A stretch of DNA of 5,895 nt from CAZLLE01 sp964560425 (GTDB lineage: Bacteria; Campylobacterota; Campylobacteria; Campylobacterales; QNZT01). The first letter of the stretch is position 1. Each line of letters opens with the position of its first letter. The stretch is from the NCBI GenBank assembly GCA_964560425.1, contig CAZLLE010000058.1, positions 1 through 5,895 of the forward strand. Direction: 5' to 3'. Shown here piece after piece: positions 5,883-5,895 of this stretch. The notes beneath the pieces are model-generated. The model was not told where the DNA came from. It worked only from the letters and a program-made list of their open reading frames with translations, and did no database searches. The translations under genes and the position numbers were made by a program.

Positions 5883-5895
5883 ACTCAATTTTGAT

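Overview
The window looks like a piece of chromosome from a Campylobacterota (epsilonproteobacterial) species of the Sulfurimonas/Sulfurovum/Arcobacter kind. This is an inference from overall features: strong AT richness, A/T-ending codons with heavy ATA and AAA use, AAGGA-type ribosome binding sites, and a TATAAT -10 without a strong -35. I cannot name the genus.

Layout. At the left edge, on the + strand, is the 3' part of a small HD-domain phosphohydrolase gene whose true start lies outside the window. After a 77-base gap comes a two-gene McrBC-type (type IV / modification-dependent) restriction operon. mcrB (621 aa, AAA+ GTPase with a long, unusual N-terminal domain) overlaps mcrC (469 aa, PD-(D/E)XK nuclease) by four bases (ATGA). 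The 457 bases between mcrC and the convergent next gene hold no intact gene. They contain the decayed C-terminal part of a REP-associated tyrosine transposase (RAYT, Y1/IS200-like) on the - strand, bracketed by two identical 30-base repeats in inverted orientation, each of which folds as a bulged hairpin. On the - strand follows an intact phosphomannomutase/phosphoglucomutase gene (455 aa) with a clear promoter and ribosome binding site. The last 270 bases hold that promoter, a possible 43-residue membrane-type small ORF, and a long interrupted hairpin.

How the genes work together. McrB and McrC would form one complex: the McrB N-terminal domain recognises the target DNA, the GTPase rings translocate, and McrC cuts. 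Its likely role is defence against phage or foreign DNA carrying modified bases. The HD protein and the sugar-phosphate mutase are ordinary chromosomal genes, so the restriction operon and the transposase relic read as accessory material between them. The points most worth a second look are the McrB N-terminal specificity domain, the RAYT relic with its perfect inverted hairpins, and the structured region upstream of the mutase gene.
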